Assembly: GCA_963792885.1 (NCBI GenBank)
Contig: CAWBXX010000007.1
Coordinates: forward strand, 1-64,000
DNA length: 64,000 bases
DNA from: DASWJZ01 sp963792885
GTDB taxonomy: Bacteria > Pseudomonadota > Alphaproteobacteria > Rhizobiales > Afifellaceae
Direction: 5' to 3'
This document shows positions 9,557 to 18,961 of the stretch, piece after piece. Under the pieces are notes generated by a model, which saw only the letters and a list, made by a program, of their open reading frames with translations, made no database searches and had not been told where the DNA came from. Both the position numbers and the translations under genes were made by a program. Within the stretch, counting starts at the first letter, position 1. Every line of letters starts with the position of its first letter.

Positions 9557-11165
9557 CTACCGGCCCGAAGTCTTGCCGGGCGGTTCCACCAGGAAGAAAG
9601 CGTGGGTTCGCCCTTTGCCCTTGAGCGAGAGCATGCCCCGCGGCTCGAACGCGAAGCGGTGCGCGAGTGCTTCCTGGATCGCCGCGGAGACATTGATACG
9701 GTTCGGTGCGCCCTCCGACTCGAGCCGGCTCGCGATGTTCACCGTGTCGCCCCACACGTCGTAGATGAACTTGTGGCGCCCGATAACGCCGGCGACGACC
9801 GGTCCCATGTGGACGCCGATGCGAACCTGCACGGGCGCCGGATCGGACTCGTTGATGCGCCGCAGCGTCTCCAGGATTCCGATCGCGAACTCGGCGATCG
9901 CCTCGGCGTGGTCGTGCCGAGGCTCGGGTAGCCCGGCGGCCGCCATGTAGGCGTCACCGATGGTCTTGATCTTCTCCACGCCGAGACTGAGCGCCAGAAT
10001 GTCGAACTCGGAGAACAGCAGGTTGAGCTTGTGAACGAGCTCCGCCGGCGTCATGGCCGCTGCCGCCGGCGTGAAGCCGACGATGTCGGCAAAGAGGATC
10101 GAGGCGGAGTTCGAAGCGGTCGGCGATGATCGTCTCGCCGTCGTTGAGGCGCAGCACAGTGTGCTCCGGCAGGATATTGCGGATGAGCCGATCGGACTTC
10201 GCCTTCTCTTCTTCGAGTTGCGCCAGAAATTCGCGCTCGCGCTCGCGCCAGCGACTGCGCTCCAAGCACGCGTTGATGCGGGCGCGGAGCAGCACCACGT
10301 CGCACGGCTTCGGCAGGTAATCCTCCGCCCCGAGCTCGATGCATTTCAACACCGCGTCGGATTCCGTCAGGCCGGAGATCATGATCACGGGTATCGCGTA
10401 CCAGCGCTCGTCTGCCTTGAGCCGCGCCAGCACCTCGAGGCCATTCATGACCGGCATCAGAAGGTCGAGCAGGACGAGATCGAAGCTCTGATCCTTCTCC
10501 AGGATCGCAAGCGCCTGCGCCCCGGACTCCACGTTCACGACATCGTGCCCGTCGACGACGAGCCGTCGGGAGAGGAGGTCGCGGTTGGACTCGTTGTCGT
10601 CGATGACGAGGATGCGCCCGATCTCCTGCGGCCGCGGCCGCTCTGCGGGCTGCAGCGTGCGCAACAGGCCGGCGACGACGGCGTGCGCGGAGTCGGCCGC
10701 GCCGTCGGTCGTCGGTGCCGCGTCGCCGCGCGTCAGATTTACGATAGCGTCGATCTTCTCCAGAAGCTGCTTCGCTTCGCGAAGCATGCTCATGAGATCG
10801 GGCCTGAGTCCCTCTCCGCCGGCGTGCGCATCGAGATCCTCGATGACCATCTCGCTGTAGCCGATGATGGCGTTGAGCGGCGTGCGGAGGTCGTGGCGGA
10901 GCCGCGACTGCATGTCCGCGAGGCCGTCGACGGCGGAGACCGTCGCGGGGTCGCGCAGCGCGTCGACGAGGCGGCTCAGCGCATTGGCGGCCGTCAGCAC
11001 CTTGTCGAGGTCGGGAATGACCGCAGCGAGGTCCAGACGCCGCGCCTGATCGAGCACGAGCTCCTGATAGCCCTGGATCGCGCGGACCGGGTTGATCAGG
11101 TCTTCCCAGATGACCACGAGCTTGGCGCGGCGCTCGAAGTCGGGGTCGGATCGCGTGGAAGCCAC
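9557..11165 (-). CDS. Histidine-kinase-like/receiver/adenylate cyclase fusion (frameshifted)
   Basis: Domains in order: a short N-terminus, a HisKA-like dimerisation helix (RLRHDLRTPLNAIIGYSEMV) without any ATPase domain after it, a receiver domain (ILVIDDNESN, phospho-acceptor in LVLLDLLMPVMNG, KPCD), a coiled linker (EREREFLAQLEEEKAKSDR), and a class III cyclase. The cyclase has FADIVGFT, EKIKTIGDAYMA (Lys selecting adenine) and YDVWGDTVNIASRL (Asp selecting adenine), so cAMP is the expected product. A base is lost near 10112, just before the cyclase metal motif. I take a GTG start at 11165, ten bases after the receiver gene's stop. It is the last gene of the operon and would turn phosphorelay input into cAMP. 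Confidence 0.8.
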
Positions 11166-11175
11166 GGTCGTCCGA

Positions 11176-11544
11176 TCAGGTGCGCTGCTCGATGAGTCGC
11201 CCGATCTTCTCCAGAAGACGCGGCAGCTCGATCGGCTTGGTGTCGTAGTCGTCGCAACCGGCAGCGAGCGCCTGCTCGCGGTCGGAGGCCAGCGCATGCG
11301 CCGTCAGGGCGATGATCGGAATGCCGGCGGTGGCGGCATCGGCCTTGAGCCGCCGCGTCGCCTCCCATCCGTCGAGCACCGGCAGGCTCATGTCCATGAG
11401 CACGATCTCCGGCTTCTCCTGCATCGCCATCGCAACGCCCTGCGCGCCGTCCACCGCGATCAGCACTTCATGCCCCTGCCGCGTCAGGCGGCGGGAGAGC
11501 ATGTCGCGGTTCATCTCGTTGTCTTCAACCAGCAGAATCTTCAC
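11176..11544 (-). CDS. Single-domain response regulator, DivK-like
   Basis: A protein of 122 residues that is only a receiver domain. It has MKILLVEDNEMNRDMLSRRL (acidic pocket), the phospho-acceptor Asp in IVLMDMSLPVLDGWEA, the Thr/Ala of IIALTAHALASD and the lysine in YDTKPIE. There is no output domain, as in DivK and CheY. It lies 16 bases after the hybrid kinase stop and just before the cyclase fusion, so it most likely carries phosphate between them. Confidence 0.9.
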   Translation of the reverse strand: MKILLVEDNEMNRDMLSRRLTRQGHEVLIAVDGAQGVAMAMQEKPEIVLMDMSLPVLDGWEATRRLKADAATAGIPIIALTAHALASDREQALAAGCDDYDTKPIELPRLLEKIGRLIEQRT

Positions 11545-11560
11545 GACGTTCTCCCTGCGG

Positions 11561-14344
11561 CTATTCGGTCCGGCGCTCAGCGCTGGCCGTGGTAGGCGCG
11601 GCGGTTTCGAAGGATCGCCGCGTTGCCTCCACCATCTTCCTCAACGTTTCGATCAGCTGCGTGCGCTTGTACGCGCCCTTCTGGAACACCTGAAGCGCAT
11701 TGCCGCTGAGCCAGTCGCGCTCCTGGCGCGTAAGGTCCTTGGATGTGATGACGACGACGGGGACGTCGCGCGACGCCTCGCTCTGGCGGAGCGTCGCCAG
11801 CATCTCGAATCCGTCCATCCGTGGCATCATCAGGTCGAGCAGGATGACCGCCGGCCGTGAGCGGGCCACCTCGTCGAGCCCCGCAGCGCCGTTCTCCGAC
11901 TCGCGCACGATCCAGCCCTCGCGCATCAGGGTGCGCCGCAGCACTTCGCGCGTCGCGGGGTCGTCGTCGACGATAAGCACGTCCGTCGCGCCATCGGCGC
12001 CCGCGACGCGGTGGAGCACGCGCAATAGCTCCTCCCCGTCGATCGGTTTGGTGAGATGCTCCGTTGCGCCGAGCGCCAGTCCCATCTCGCGGTCGCCGAG
12101 CACGGTGGCGAGGATGACGGGGATGTCGCAGAGCGCGTCGTCCTGCTTCAGCGTCCGGAGCACGGTCCAGCCGTCGAGGTCGGGCATGATGACGTCGAGA
12201 ATGATCGCGTCCGGCTTCACCTCTCTGGCGAGCCGCAGCCCTTCCTTGCCGCCGGCCGCCGCGATCACCGAGTAGCCTCCGGCGGCGAGCTCACCGACGA
12301 GCGCGTCGCGCACGGCGGATTCGTCGTCGACGATGAGAACAGTGCCGCGCTCGCCCGCTTGTGCGCTTCTTTCTGAAGCCACCGGCGGGGTCTGCGGACA
12401 GGTGCGCGGCAGCGTGATGATGAAGGAGGAGCCCTTGCCGTACTCGGTCTCCACGGTGATGTCGCCGCCGAGCATCCGGCAGAATTGCTCGGTGATGGCG
12501 AGGCCGAGCCCGGTGCCGCCGTAGTTGCGCGAGGTCGAGGCATCGGCCTGCGTGAAAGCTTCAAAGAGCTTCGCCTTCTGTTCCGGGGTCATGCCGATGC
12601 CGGTGTCGGAGACGCGGAACTCCAGCCAGCTCGCTCCGTCCGGTCCCTCGAAGGGGTGCACCGAGAGCGTGATCTTGCCGCGCTTGGTGAACTTCGAGGC
12701 ATTGCTCAGAAGGTTGAAGAGGTTCTGCCGGATCTTGGTCTCGTCCGACAGCATGGTGCCGAGGTCGGACTCGGCGACGATCTCCAGCGTGTTGTCGTTC
12801 TTCTTGATGAGCGGAGCGATGGTTGTCTCCACTTGGCCGACGAGGTCGTTGACCGCGAAGGTCTCGACCAGCACGTCCATCTTCCCGGCTTCGATCTTGG
12901 CGAAGTCGAGGATGTCGTTGATGAGCCCGAGCAGGTGCTTGCCGGCAACGCGGATCTTCTGCAGGTCAGGTACGAACTCGCCCTGTCCGAGGTCTTCCGC
13001 CTCCTCCATCAGCATCTCGCTGTAGCCGATGATGGCGTTGAGCGGCGTCCGCAGCTCGTGGCTCATGTTGGCCACGAACTGGCTCTTGGCCTTGTTGGCG
13101 GAATCCGCCTGCTCCTTCGCGGTTTCGAGCTCCCCTTGCCGCTCTTTAAGCCCGGTGATGTCGGCGATGACGGCGACGGTGCCGCCATCCGGCGTCTTTC
13201 GCTCGCTGATCCGCACCCAGCGCCCGTCGGAATATCTCTGCTCGAAGAAGCCCTCGGCGCGCCGGTGGCGCTCCAACCGCTGCGCGACCCATTCCTCCCC
13301 CGACAGTTCGCCTCCATCGGCGACGCCGCGCGCGACGAGAATGCGCAGCATCTCCTCGAACGTGCGGTTGGGCTTGGCGATGTCGGGATACATGTCCCGG
13401 TAGCGGCTGTTCGCGATGACCAGCCGGTCTCCCGAGTCGTAGAGCACGAAGCCCTCCGAGATTGTCTCGATGGCGGTCTCCATCATTTGGCGCTGATGGT
13501 CCGATTCTCTCTCCAGCCGCTCGCGTTCCGCGATCGAGTCGCGGAAGAGCGCCAGCGTATGCGCCATGGTGCCGATCTCGTCGTTGCCGACCGGCGGGAT
13601 GTCGATGTCCGTGCGGCCCTCGATCATGGCGGTCATCGCGGTGTCGAGACGCCGCAGCGGCGACACGATAGAGCGGAAGACGACGAGCGTCAGGCCGATA
13701 CCCAGGAGCCCGACTGCGATCACGATCGCAATGGAGGTGCGGATGGCCCTCTTGGCGCCGGCAACTGCGGTGTCGCGGGCGTCCCAGGCGTCGCGGTGGA
13801 GCGCCTCTATCAGCTGCGTGAGCCGCGTCTCCACCAGGCGGCTATGCTCGCGCGCCTGCGCAAGGAGCGTATTGCCGATGACGCGGTTGTCGTCGGTGTA
13901 GGCATCGGCCGCCTGGAGCGCGACGGCCATGAACGCGTCGGTCTCCTTGCCGATCTCAGATGCCGCTTCGGAGTCGTAGGTGGCGAGCCGGTCCAAGTAG
14001 CCGCTGAGCCGTCCCCGGGCATCCTTGGCGTTTCGTTCCGACAGGGTGAGCTGGCTGACGGCGAGGTCGGTCATCCAGTAGCGGATGTCGCCGAACGCCT
14101 CATTGGCGCCGCTTGCTTCCTCGAGCCGCCCGAAGAGCTCCGTCGCTGCGACGACGCGTTCGGAGTTCCGGTAGAGCTCGCTGATGACGATGGCGTTGGT
14201 GACGACGAGCGCCCCGAGGAGGAGCACCGAGATCGCTGCCACCCGCAGCGGAATCGATCGTTGTTTGAGGAACGCCGGAATAAGCGACGACGGGGCCTTC
14301 TGCCCCGCCGCATTGGCGATTCCGGAATTGCTCGCAGCCGTCAT
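11561..14344 (-). CDS. Membrane hybrid sensor histidine kinase with two receivers
   Basis: A protein of 927 residues, intact. Membrane segments at about 31-56 and 201-224 bracket a periplasmic helical region of roughly 145 residues. HAMP follows at about 225-280, a PAS domain at about 285-400 (ETISEGFVLYDSGDRLVIAN), HisKA with phospho-acceptor His429 in FVANMSHELRTPLNAIIGYS, and HATPase with NLLSNASKF, SDTGIGM and GGTGLGL. Two receiver domains close it, with Asp717 (ILDVIMPDLDGW) and Asp837 (LLDLMMPRMDGF). Its ATG overlaps the stop of the DUF3365 gene (ATGA), so translation is coupled. I infer that the DUF3365 haem protein is its sensory partner. Confidence 0.9.
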   Translation of the reverse strand: MTAASNSGIANAAGQKAPSSLIPAFLKQRSIPLRVAAISVLLLGALVVTNAIVISELYRNSERVVAATELFGRLEEASGANEAFGDIRYWMTDLAVSQLTLSERNAKDARGRLSGYLDRLATYDSEAASEIGKETDAFMAVALQAADAYTDDNRVIGNTLLAQAREHSRLVETRLTQLIEALHRDAWDARDTAVAGAKRAIRTSIAIVIAVGLLGIGLTLVVFRSIVSPLRRLDTAMTAMIEGRTDIDIPPVGNDEIGTMAHTLALFRDSIAERERLERESDHQRQMMETAIETISEGFVLYDSGDRLVIANSRYRDMYPDIAKPNRTFEEMLRILVARGVADGGELSGEEWVAQRLERHRRAEGFFEQRYSDGRWVRISERKTPDGGTVAVIADITGLKERQGELETAKEQADSANKAKSQFVANMSHELRTPLNAIIGYSEMLMEEAEDLGQGEFVPDLQKIRVAGKHLLGLINDILDFAKIEAGKMDVLVETFAVNDLVGQVETTIAPLIKKNDNTLEIVAESDLGTMLSDETKIRQNLFNLLSNASKFTKRGKITLSVHPFEGPDGASWLEFRVSDTGIGMTPEQKAKLFEAFTQADASTSRNYGGTGLGLAITEQFCRMLGGDITVETEYGKGSSFIITLPRTCPQTPPVASERSAQAGERGTVLIVDDESAVRDALVGELAAGGYSVIAAAGGKEGLRLAREVKPDAIILDVIMPDLDGWTVLRTLKQDDALCDIPVILATVLGDREMGLALGATEHLTKPIDGEELLRVLHRVAGADGATDVLIVDDDPATREVLRRTLMREGWIVRESENGAAGLDEVARSRPAVILLDLMMPRMDGFEMLATLRQSEASRDVPVVVITSKDLTRQERDWLSGNALQVFQKGAYKRTQLIETLRKMVEATRRSFETAAPTTASAERRTE

Positions 14345-15147
14345 TTGAAGAGGGTGATGCTGATCGCCGCCCCGAGGTCCCCTTCCTTGCCGCCTTCTTT
14401 CGGATAGCCCGTGACGTCGACTTCGCCGGCGGGCTCACCGTGGCAGGCGAGGCACGAGGGCGCATAGTACTCGGGGACGAGAATGCGGAAGGCAGGCTTG
14501 CCGTTTACGTCGACGATTTCGCTGAACGGCTGGCCCTTCGGCCAGTCGGGCTTCAGGAAGTCGTCCTCGATCACCGATGTCTCCCATGCGTCGGGTCGAG
14601 CCTTGCGGTTGCGCACCAGATTCTCCGGGGCGGTCACTTTGACCTCGGCGCGGTCGCCGATGTTCTCGGCGAACTTCTCGTTGACGAGCCGCGCGAAGAC
14701 CGCCGGGATGAAGCCCTTGAACCCCACGCCCTTGGCGTTGATGGTCGACTGGTTCTCCGCCGTCACCGCCAGGATCGCGTCCATCTGCGCGCGGAGGAGC
14801 TGCCCATCCGGCGTCGAGGTGTCGAGTGTGGTGAGGTCTTCGCCGGTCTTCTCCTTGTAGAGCGCGATGGCGTCGGCCAACACCTTATCGCCGGTCAGCC
14901 CCTTGTCGCCGACATCGGGGTTGTTGATCACGTCCTGGTTTCGCGAGATGACCGTGCGGGCCGAGCGCAGCAGGTCTGCAAGTCGCATCGCGACCGCCGT
15001 ATCGTCGTCCGCAGCGGCGAGCGTGCCGACGGTCGGAACGAGAATGACGGCTCCGGCGGAAAAGATCGCAAGTGCGACCAGGAATTGGGCGGTGAGAAAA
15101 CGGTTGCGTCTGGCGCGCGTACGCGCGCCGGTCTCGCTGGCGTTCAT
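14341..15147 (-). CDS. DUF3365 (Tll0287-like) membrane-anchored haem protein
   Basis: A protein of 268 residues. Residues 17-36 (FLTAQFLVALAIFSAGAVIL) form a signal anchor. The rest is periplasmic and of the DUF3365/Tll0287-like family, with ENQSTINAKGVGFKGFIPAV and a single c-type haem site, CLACH at 232-236. Tll0287-like proteins bind haem and are thought to sense redox state or small ligands. It is the first gene of a four-gene operon and overlaps the hybrid kinase by four bases, which supports a role as the input module. Confidence 0.85.
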   Translation of the reverse strand: MNASETGARTRARRNRFLTAQFLVALAIFSAGAVILVPTVGTLAAADDDTAVAMRLADLLRSARTVISRNQDVINNPDVGDKGLTGDKVLADAIALYKEKTGEDLTTLDTSTPDGQLLRAQMDAILAVTAENQSTINAKGVGFKGFIPAVFARLVNEKFAENIGDRAEVKVTAPENLVRNRKARPDAWETSVIEDDFLKPDWPKGQPFSEIVDVNGKPAFRILVPEYYAPSCLACHGEPAGEVDVTGYPKEGGKEGDLGAAISITLFK

Positions 15148-15295
15148 GGGTCGTGCCTCCCGGGGTCTCGGCGAGGCGAGTTTAGCGCGTATTCGGGCTC
15201 GACGGCGACCTTTCTAAGCCGAAATACGCAGCGCACACGGTGAACGGACCGTTGGCGTCGGTCGGCAAGTCGTTACGACGTCTAAAGGATTCAGC

Positions 15296-16675
15296 CTATT
15301 CGAGCGGCTTCAGGCCTTCGAGCAGCGTCGGAATCAGCTCGCTCACCGTCGGATGGATATGCATCGCCCGGGTGATCACGGTGTAGGGCGCGCCGGCGTA
15401 CATCACGTCGAGCACCGACTGGATCGCCTCGTCGCCCTCAATGCCTAGAATCGAGGCACCGAGGATCTTCTTCGTCTCGGCGTCGACCAGGATCTTCATG
15501 AAGCCGTCGGTCTCGCTCCGCTCACGGGCTCGGCCGACGCGAGTCATCGGCATGGTGGCGATCAGCGCCTTCCTGCCGGATTCGCGCACCTCGCGCTCCG
15601 TCATGCCGACGCGGCCGAGCGGCGGATCGATGAAGAGGGCATAGGCGGTGATGCGGTCGGAGACTTTGCGATCGTCGCCGTCGAACATGTTGGCGACCAG
15701 GATCTCGTATTCGTTGTAGGAGGTGTGAGTGAAGGCGCCGCGGCCGTTCACGTCGCCGACCGCGAAGATTCCTTCGACATTGGTGCGGAGCTTGTCGTCG
15801 ACCACGACATAGCCATGCGCGTCGGTCTTGACGCCGGCCTTGTCGAGGCCAAGGTCGTGCGTGTTCGGCCGGCGGCCTACGGCGAGAAGAAGATGGGTCC
15901 CGACGACCTCCTTCGGACCCCGGCCGCATTTCAGGCCGACCGCCACGCCGTTGCCGCGCTTCTCATAGGCGATGCACTCGGCGTTGAGCCGGATATCGAT
16001 GCCTTCCTTCTCCAGGACGCCCTTCACGGCGTCCGACACGTCGGGGTCGTCGCGGGAAATCAGCCGATCGGCCATCTCCACCACCGTGACACGGCTGCCG
16101 AAGCGGCGGTACATCTGCGCGAATTCGAGCCCGATATAGGACCCGCCGATCACAACGAGATGCTCGGGCAGGAAATCGACGTCCATCATCGTGGACGAGG
16201 TGAAATAGCCGATCTCGTCGAGCTCCGGCGCGTCCGGCACGAAGGCGTGGCCGCCGACATTGATGACGATCTTCGGCGCTTCGAGCAGCCGCCCGCTGAC
16301 GCTGACCGTGTTCGCGCTCTCGAAGCGGCCGTGGCCGTGGATGACGGTGAGGTCCAGATTGGACTTCAGCCACTTCTGGATGTTCTCGTTCGAAGTGTGC
16401 ACGACCCCGTCCTTCCGTGCCTTCACCCGCTTCATGTCGACCTTGATGTCGCCGCCGATCATCACGCCGAAGTCGCCGGCATTGCGGGCGACATGCGCGG
16501 CCCGCGCGCTCGCGACCAGCGTCTTCGTGGGGATGCAGCCGACATTGACGCAGGTTCCGCCGAAGAGCTTTCGCTCGAGGATCGCGACCTTCATCCCTTC
16601 CTTGGTCATGCGCTGTGCTATCGACGGTCCGGACTGACCGGTACCGATGACGATCGCGTCGAATTTCTCAGCCAT
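15296..16675 (-). CDS. MerA-like FAD-dependent disulfide oxidoreductase
   Basis: A protein of 459 residues of the class I pyridine nucleotide-disulfide oxidoreductase family. It has the FAD fold (AIVIGTGQSGPSIA), the redox pair Cys42/Cys47 in GGTCVNVGCIPTK, the NAD(P) fold (HLVVIGGSYIGLEFAQ), the second FAD motif (NVEGIFAVGDVNGRGAF) and the C-terminal HIHPTVSE with the active His-Glu pair of the partner subunit. There is no N-terminal HMA domain and no C-terminal Cys-Cys pair, so mercuric reductase activity is not supported. RclA-like or other thiol/copper-linked function is possible. It follows the DUF302 gene by 39 bases and is probably cotranscribed. Confidence 0.85.
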   Translation of the reverse strand: MAEKFDAIVIGTGQSGPSIAQRMTKEGMKVAILERKLFGGTCVNVGCIPTKTLVASARAAHVARNAGDFGVMIGGDIKVDMKRVKARKDGVVHTSNENIQKWLKSNLDLTVIHGHGRFESANTVSVSGRLLEAPKIVINVGGHAFVPDAPELDEIGYFTSSTMMDVDFLPEHLVVIGGSYIGLEFAQMYRRFGSRVTVVEMADRLISRDDPDVSDAVKGVLEKEGIDIRLNAECIAYEKRGNGVAVGLKCGRGPKEVVGTHLLLAVGRRPNTHDLGLDKAGVKTDAHGYVVVDDKLRTNVEGIFAVGDVNGRGAFTHTSYNEYEILVANMFDGDDRKVSDRITAYALFIDPPLGRVGMTEREVRESGRKALIATMPMTRVGRARERSETDGFMKILVDAETKKILGASILGIEGDEAIQSVLDVMYAGAPYTVITRAMHIHPTVSELIPTLLEGLKPLE

Positions 16676-16714
16676 GATCAGCTCCCTGATCTTCCCGCCG
16701 CGGCGTGGGCGCGC

Positions 16715-17194
16715 CTAGCGCGCCGCCGAGGTGATCGACGCGATCACCATCGTCGCCATCTTGAACTGTGCGTCGCGATCGGTGATGCCGTGCCGGTGCG
16801 CAACCCAGGTGAAGTCGTTGTAGGCCATCTTCACGCTTCCGTCCGTGTCTTCGAAGACCAGCAGCCTGACCGGCCAGTCGAGGCCCGAGACGGGGTTTGA
16901 GGTGAGGAACTGGATGCCGAGCGGCGGGTTCCCGAAGATCAGGAGATGCGACGGCTTGAGCGTGATGCCGGCGCCGGCCGCGAGCTTTCCCTGGTCCACG
17001 TCCATGAAGAACACGATGCCCTTGTCGGCGATGTCCTTCTTCACGCGCGTGATGGTCTCGTCGACGGAATAGGCGCTGTCGACGACGACGATGCCGTTAC
17101 CCTCGCTGTTTGCGCTCCCGAGAGCGGCGCAGGAGACGGTCACGGCGCAGGCGATGAGTAGCGCCGGAACAAGCTTCAGGAAATTCGGGTACAT
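16715..17194 (-). CDS. DUF302 domain protein, exported
   Basis: A protein of 159 residues with a signal peptide that may be of lipoprotein type (MYPNFLKLVPALLIACAVTV, Cys nearby). The DUF302 fold follows: SVDETITRVKKDIADKGIVF, the HLLIFGNPPLG strand, and WPVRLLVFEDTDGSVKMAYN. DUF302 proteins are small, often exported, and of unknown biochemical role; they frequently sit beside redox or metal-related genes. It is upstream of the MerA-like gene. A copy of the 43-bp shared element lies 82 bases ahead of its start. Confidence 0.85.
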   Translation of the reverse strand: MYPNFLKLVPALLIACAVTVSCAALGSANSEGNGIVVVDSAYSVDETITRVKKDIADKGIVFFMDVDQGKLAAGAGITLKPSHLLIFGNPPLGIQFLTSNPVSGLDWPVRLLVFEDTDGSVKMAYNDFTWVAHRHGITDRDAQFKMATMVIASITSAAR

Positions 17195-17275
17195 GGATCG
17201 CTCCTCTCAATTCGAAAGGCGCAGACGGACCTCGTCTGCGCGTTGGAGCAATCGATAGGAGGATGCGGTTTTTCG

Positions 17276-17318
17276 CGGAAATGCCGAGGTGCTGTGAAGT
17301 CGATAACGCTGCGCTATT
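17276..17318 (-). promoter_or_regulatory. Shared 43-bp upstream element, copy A (DUF302 unit)
   Basis: On the plus strand it reads CGGAAATGCCG, 15 bases, GATA, 7 bases, GCTATT. Copies with exactly the same spacing stand ahead of the cupin and patatin genes. It ends 82 bases before the DUF302 start codon. I infer an operator or an alternative-sigma promoter. Confidence 0.6.
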
Positions 17319-17513
17319 GCCGTTCACTGGGCGCATCGCAACCATGCAGTGACGGCATTGGATCGCCGAGTTTGCGATGGTTAAGCTTTTGTCAATCCGC
17401 AGCTGATTCTCTTTACATCTGCGGTTCGGCGCCGCGAGACCGATCCCGTTCCCCGGACTTGAAACAAATGAAGGGCAAGGGAGCCGTCTTGCGGCGCCTT
17501 ACCTTTTCGCTTT

Positions 17514-17610
17514 GTCGTCATCGCCTGCTTGGCCCGGCAATCCATCCCCCAGTGTCCACAAGCTCTGTGAGCGTCACGGAATCATGCCCGGAATCAAGTC
17601 CGGGCATGGC
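17514..17610. repeat. REP-like palindromic element, copy 1
   Basis: It contains ATGCCCGGAATCAAGTCCGGGCAT, given here only as its arms ATGCCCGGA and TCCGGGCAT, and a CCCGGCAATCCATCC half-site. These are the hallmarks of the palindromes found scattered between genes in Hyphomicrobiales. It lies between the DUF302 unit and the MFS gene stop. A second, better preserved copy is at 19588-19687. Confidence 0.6.
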
Positions 17611-17634
17611 GAAAGGTGAAGTAGGATTTGGCCG

Positions 17635-18849
17635 CTACTGGCTGACGGCGAGGCGCCCGGAATAGTGCGGCGCCGGGGACATCTTGAGCAGCCCGGCGAG
17701 GAACACCGCGACCACCAGCGACACGCCGATGCCGCCGACGCAGGCAGCCCAGCCGAGGCGGTCGAAGAGCTGCCCGAGCACTGCGCTCCCGACGAGCCCG
17801 CCGAAGAAATAGGAGGCGAGATAGATGCCGCTCGCCGAGCCGCGATCGCTTGCCGCCGCGCGGCTGACGAAACCGGTCGCTGTCGCCTGCGCGAAGAAGG
17901 TGCCGACGCCGATAAGTGCCAAGCCGAAAAGCACCGCCGGCAGACTCGGCAGGAGAAGGAACGGCAGCCCCAGCACGGCGAGCCCGAGCGAGGCGCGAAG
18001 CGTCGCCTGCGTGCCGAAACGCTGCGCCACGCTGCCGGCGATCGGTGTCGTCACGATCGAGGGCAGGAAGACGAAATAGACGAAGCCGATCCCCATCATG
18101 CCGAGCGACAGCGGCGGGCGCACCAGCACGAAGTTCACGTAGGTGAAGGTGCCGATGAAGGCGAAGAGAATGCAGAAGCCGATGCCGAAGGCGGCACGGA
18201 GCTCGGGCGTGCGGAGGTGCATGAGCATTGCGGCGAGCGGCGAGCGCTGCGTTCCGGGCCCCATGTCGGCCATGTGCGGCGTTCGCGCCAGCCAGAAATA
18301 GACGACTGCCGCACCGGAGAGATTGAGCGCGGCGAGCATCAGGAAGCTCGCGGGCAGGCCGAGATGGTCGGCGACAGCGGCTGCCATCAGCCGCCCGAAG
18401 AGATTGCTCGCGACGTTGCCGGTGATGTAGGCGGCGGAAGCAGCGGCGCCGTCGGCGGCGCTGCAGCGCTCGCCGAGATAGGCGAGCGTCAGCGCGAACG
18501 CCGTCGACATGCAGAGCCCCTGCACGACGCGAAGCGCGGTGAAGACGGTGAGGTCCGGCGCGAATGCGAGCAGCGACGTCGGGATCGAGAGCACCGCGAG
18601 GCTCAGGAGCACGCCGAGCCGGCGGTTGATCCTGCGGCTGAAGAAGGCGACCGCGAGCCCGCCCGCCGCCATGCCGAAGGTGGAGGCGTTGACCGCGAGC
18701 CCCATCGCCGCCGGCGTCACGTCGTAGGCGTGCGCAAGCGAGGGAAGGATCGCCTGCGCCGCGAAGAGATCGATGACGGTCAGGAAGGCGACCAGGCCGA
18801 TCACGCAGGAGCGGCGGAAGGCGGGTCCGAAGATCGATGGGCTGGGCAT
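17635..18849 (-). CDS. MFS transporter (12 membrane segments)
   Basis: A protein of 404 residues with about twelve membrane helices. The N-terminus (IGLVAFLTVIDLFAAQAILP), the motif after helix 2 (FFSRRINRRLGV) and RVVQGLCMSTAFALTLAYLG fit the drug:H+ antiporter branch, closest in feel to YnfM-type exporters. Length is normal for the family. The substrate is not known. It lies 113 bases after the cupin gene on the same strand and could be read through from it. Confidence 0.8.
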   Translation of the reverse strand: MPSPSIFGPAFRRSCVIGLVAFLTVIDLFAAQAILPSLAHAYDVTPAAMGLAVNASTFGMAAGGLAVAFFSRRINRRLGVLLSLAVLSIPTSLLAFAPDLTVFTALRVVQGLCMSTAFALTLAYLGERCSAADGAAASAAYITGNVASNLFGRLMAAAVADHLGLPASFLMLAALNLSGAAVVYFWLARTPHMADMGPGTQRSPLAAMLMHLRTPELRAAFGIGFCILFAFIGTFTYVNFVLVRPPLSLGMMGIGFVYFVFLPSIVTTPIAGSVAQRFGTQATLRASLGLAVLGLPFLLLPSLPAVLFGLALIGVGTFFAQATATGFVSRAAASDRGSASGIYLASYFFGGLVGSAVLGQLFDRLGWAACVGGIGVSLVVAVFLAGLLKMSPAPHYSGRLAVSQ

Positions 18850-18961
18850 GATGGCCTCACGTTCGGCGCCATGGCCGGGTGCGGAGAGAGAGGGAGAAAG
18901 GCGCGGCGCCCTTCGTGGGGTGTGGGGGCGGAGCGCCGCGCCTTCCGTCGTGACCGCAAGG

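Noticed and set aside
12485..14407. 640-residue plus-strand open frame
   Set aside because: It is antisense to the hybrid histidine kinase, with no domains; high GC leaves the opposite strand open.
15219..15229. CCGAAATACGC ahead of the DUF3365 operon as another element copy
   Set aside because: The core differs and there is no GATA at 15 bases.
15296..16675. Mercuric reductase (merA)
   Set aside because: No N-terminal metal-binding domain, no C-terminal Cys-Cys pair, and no mer genes nearby.
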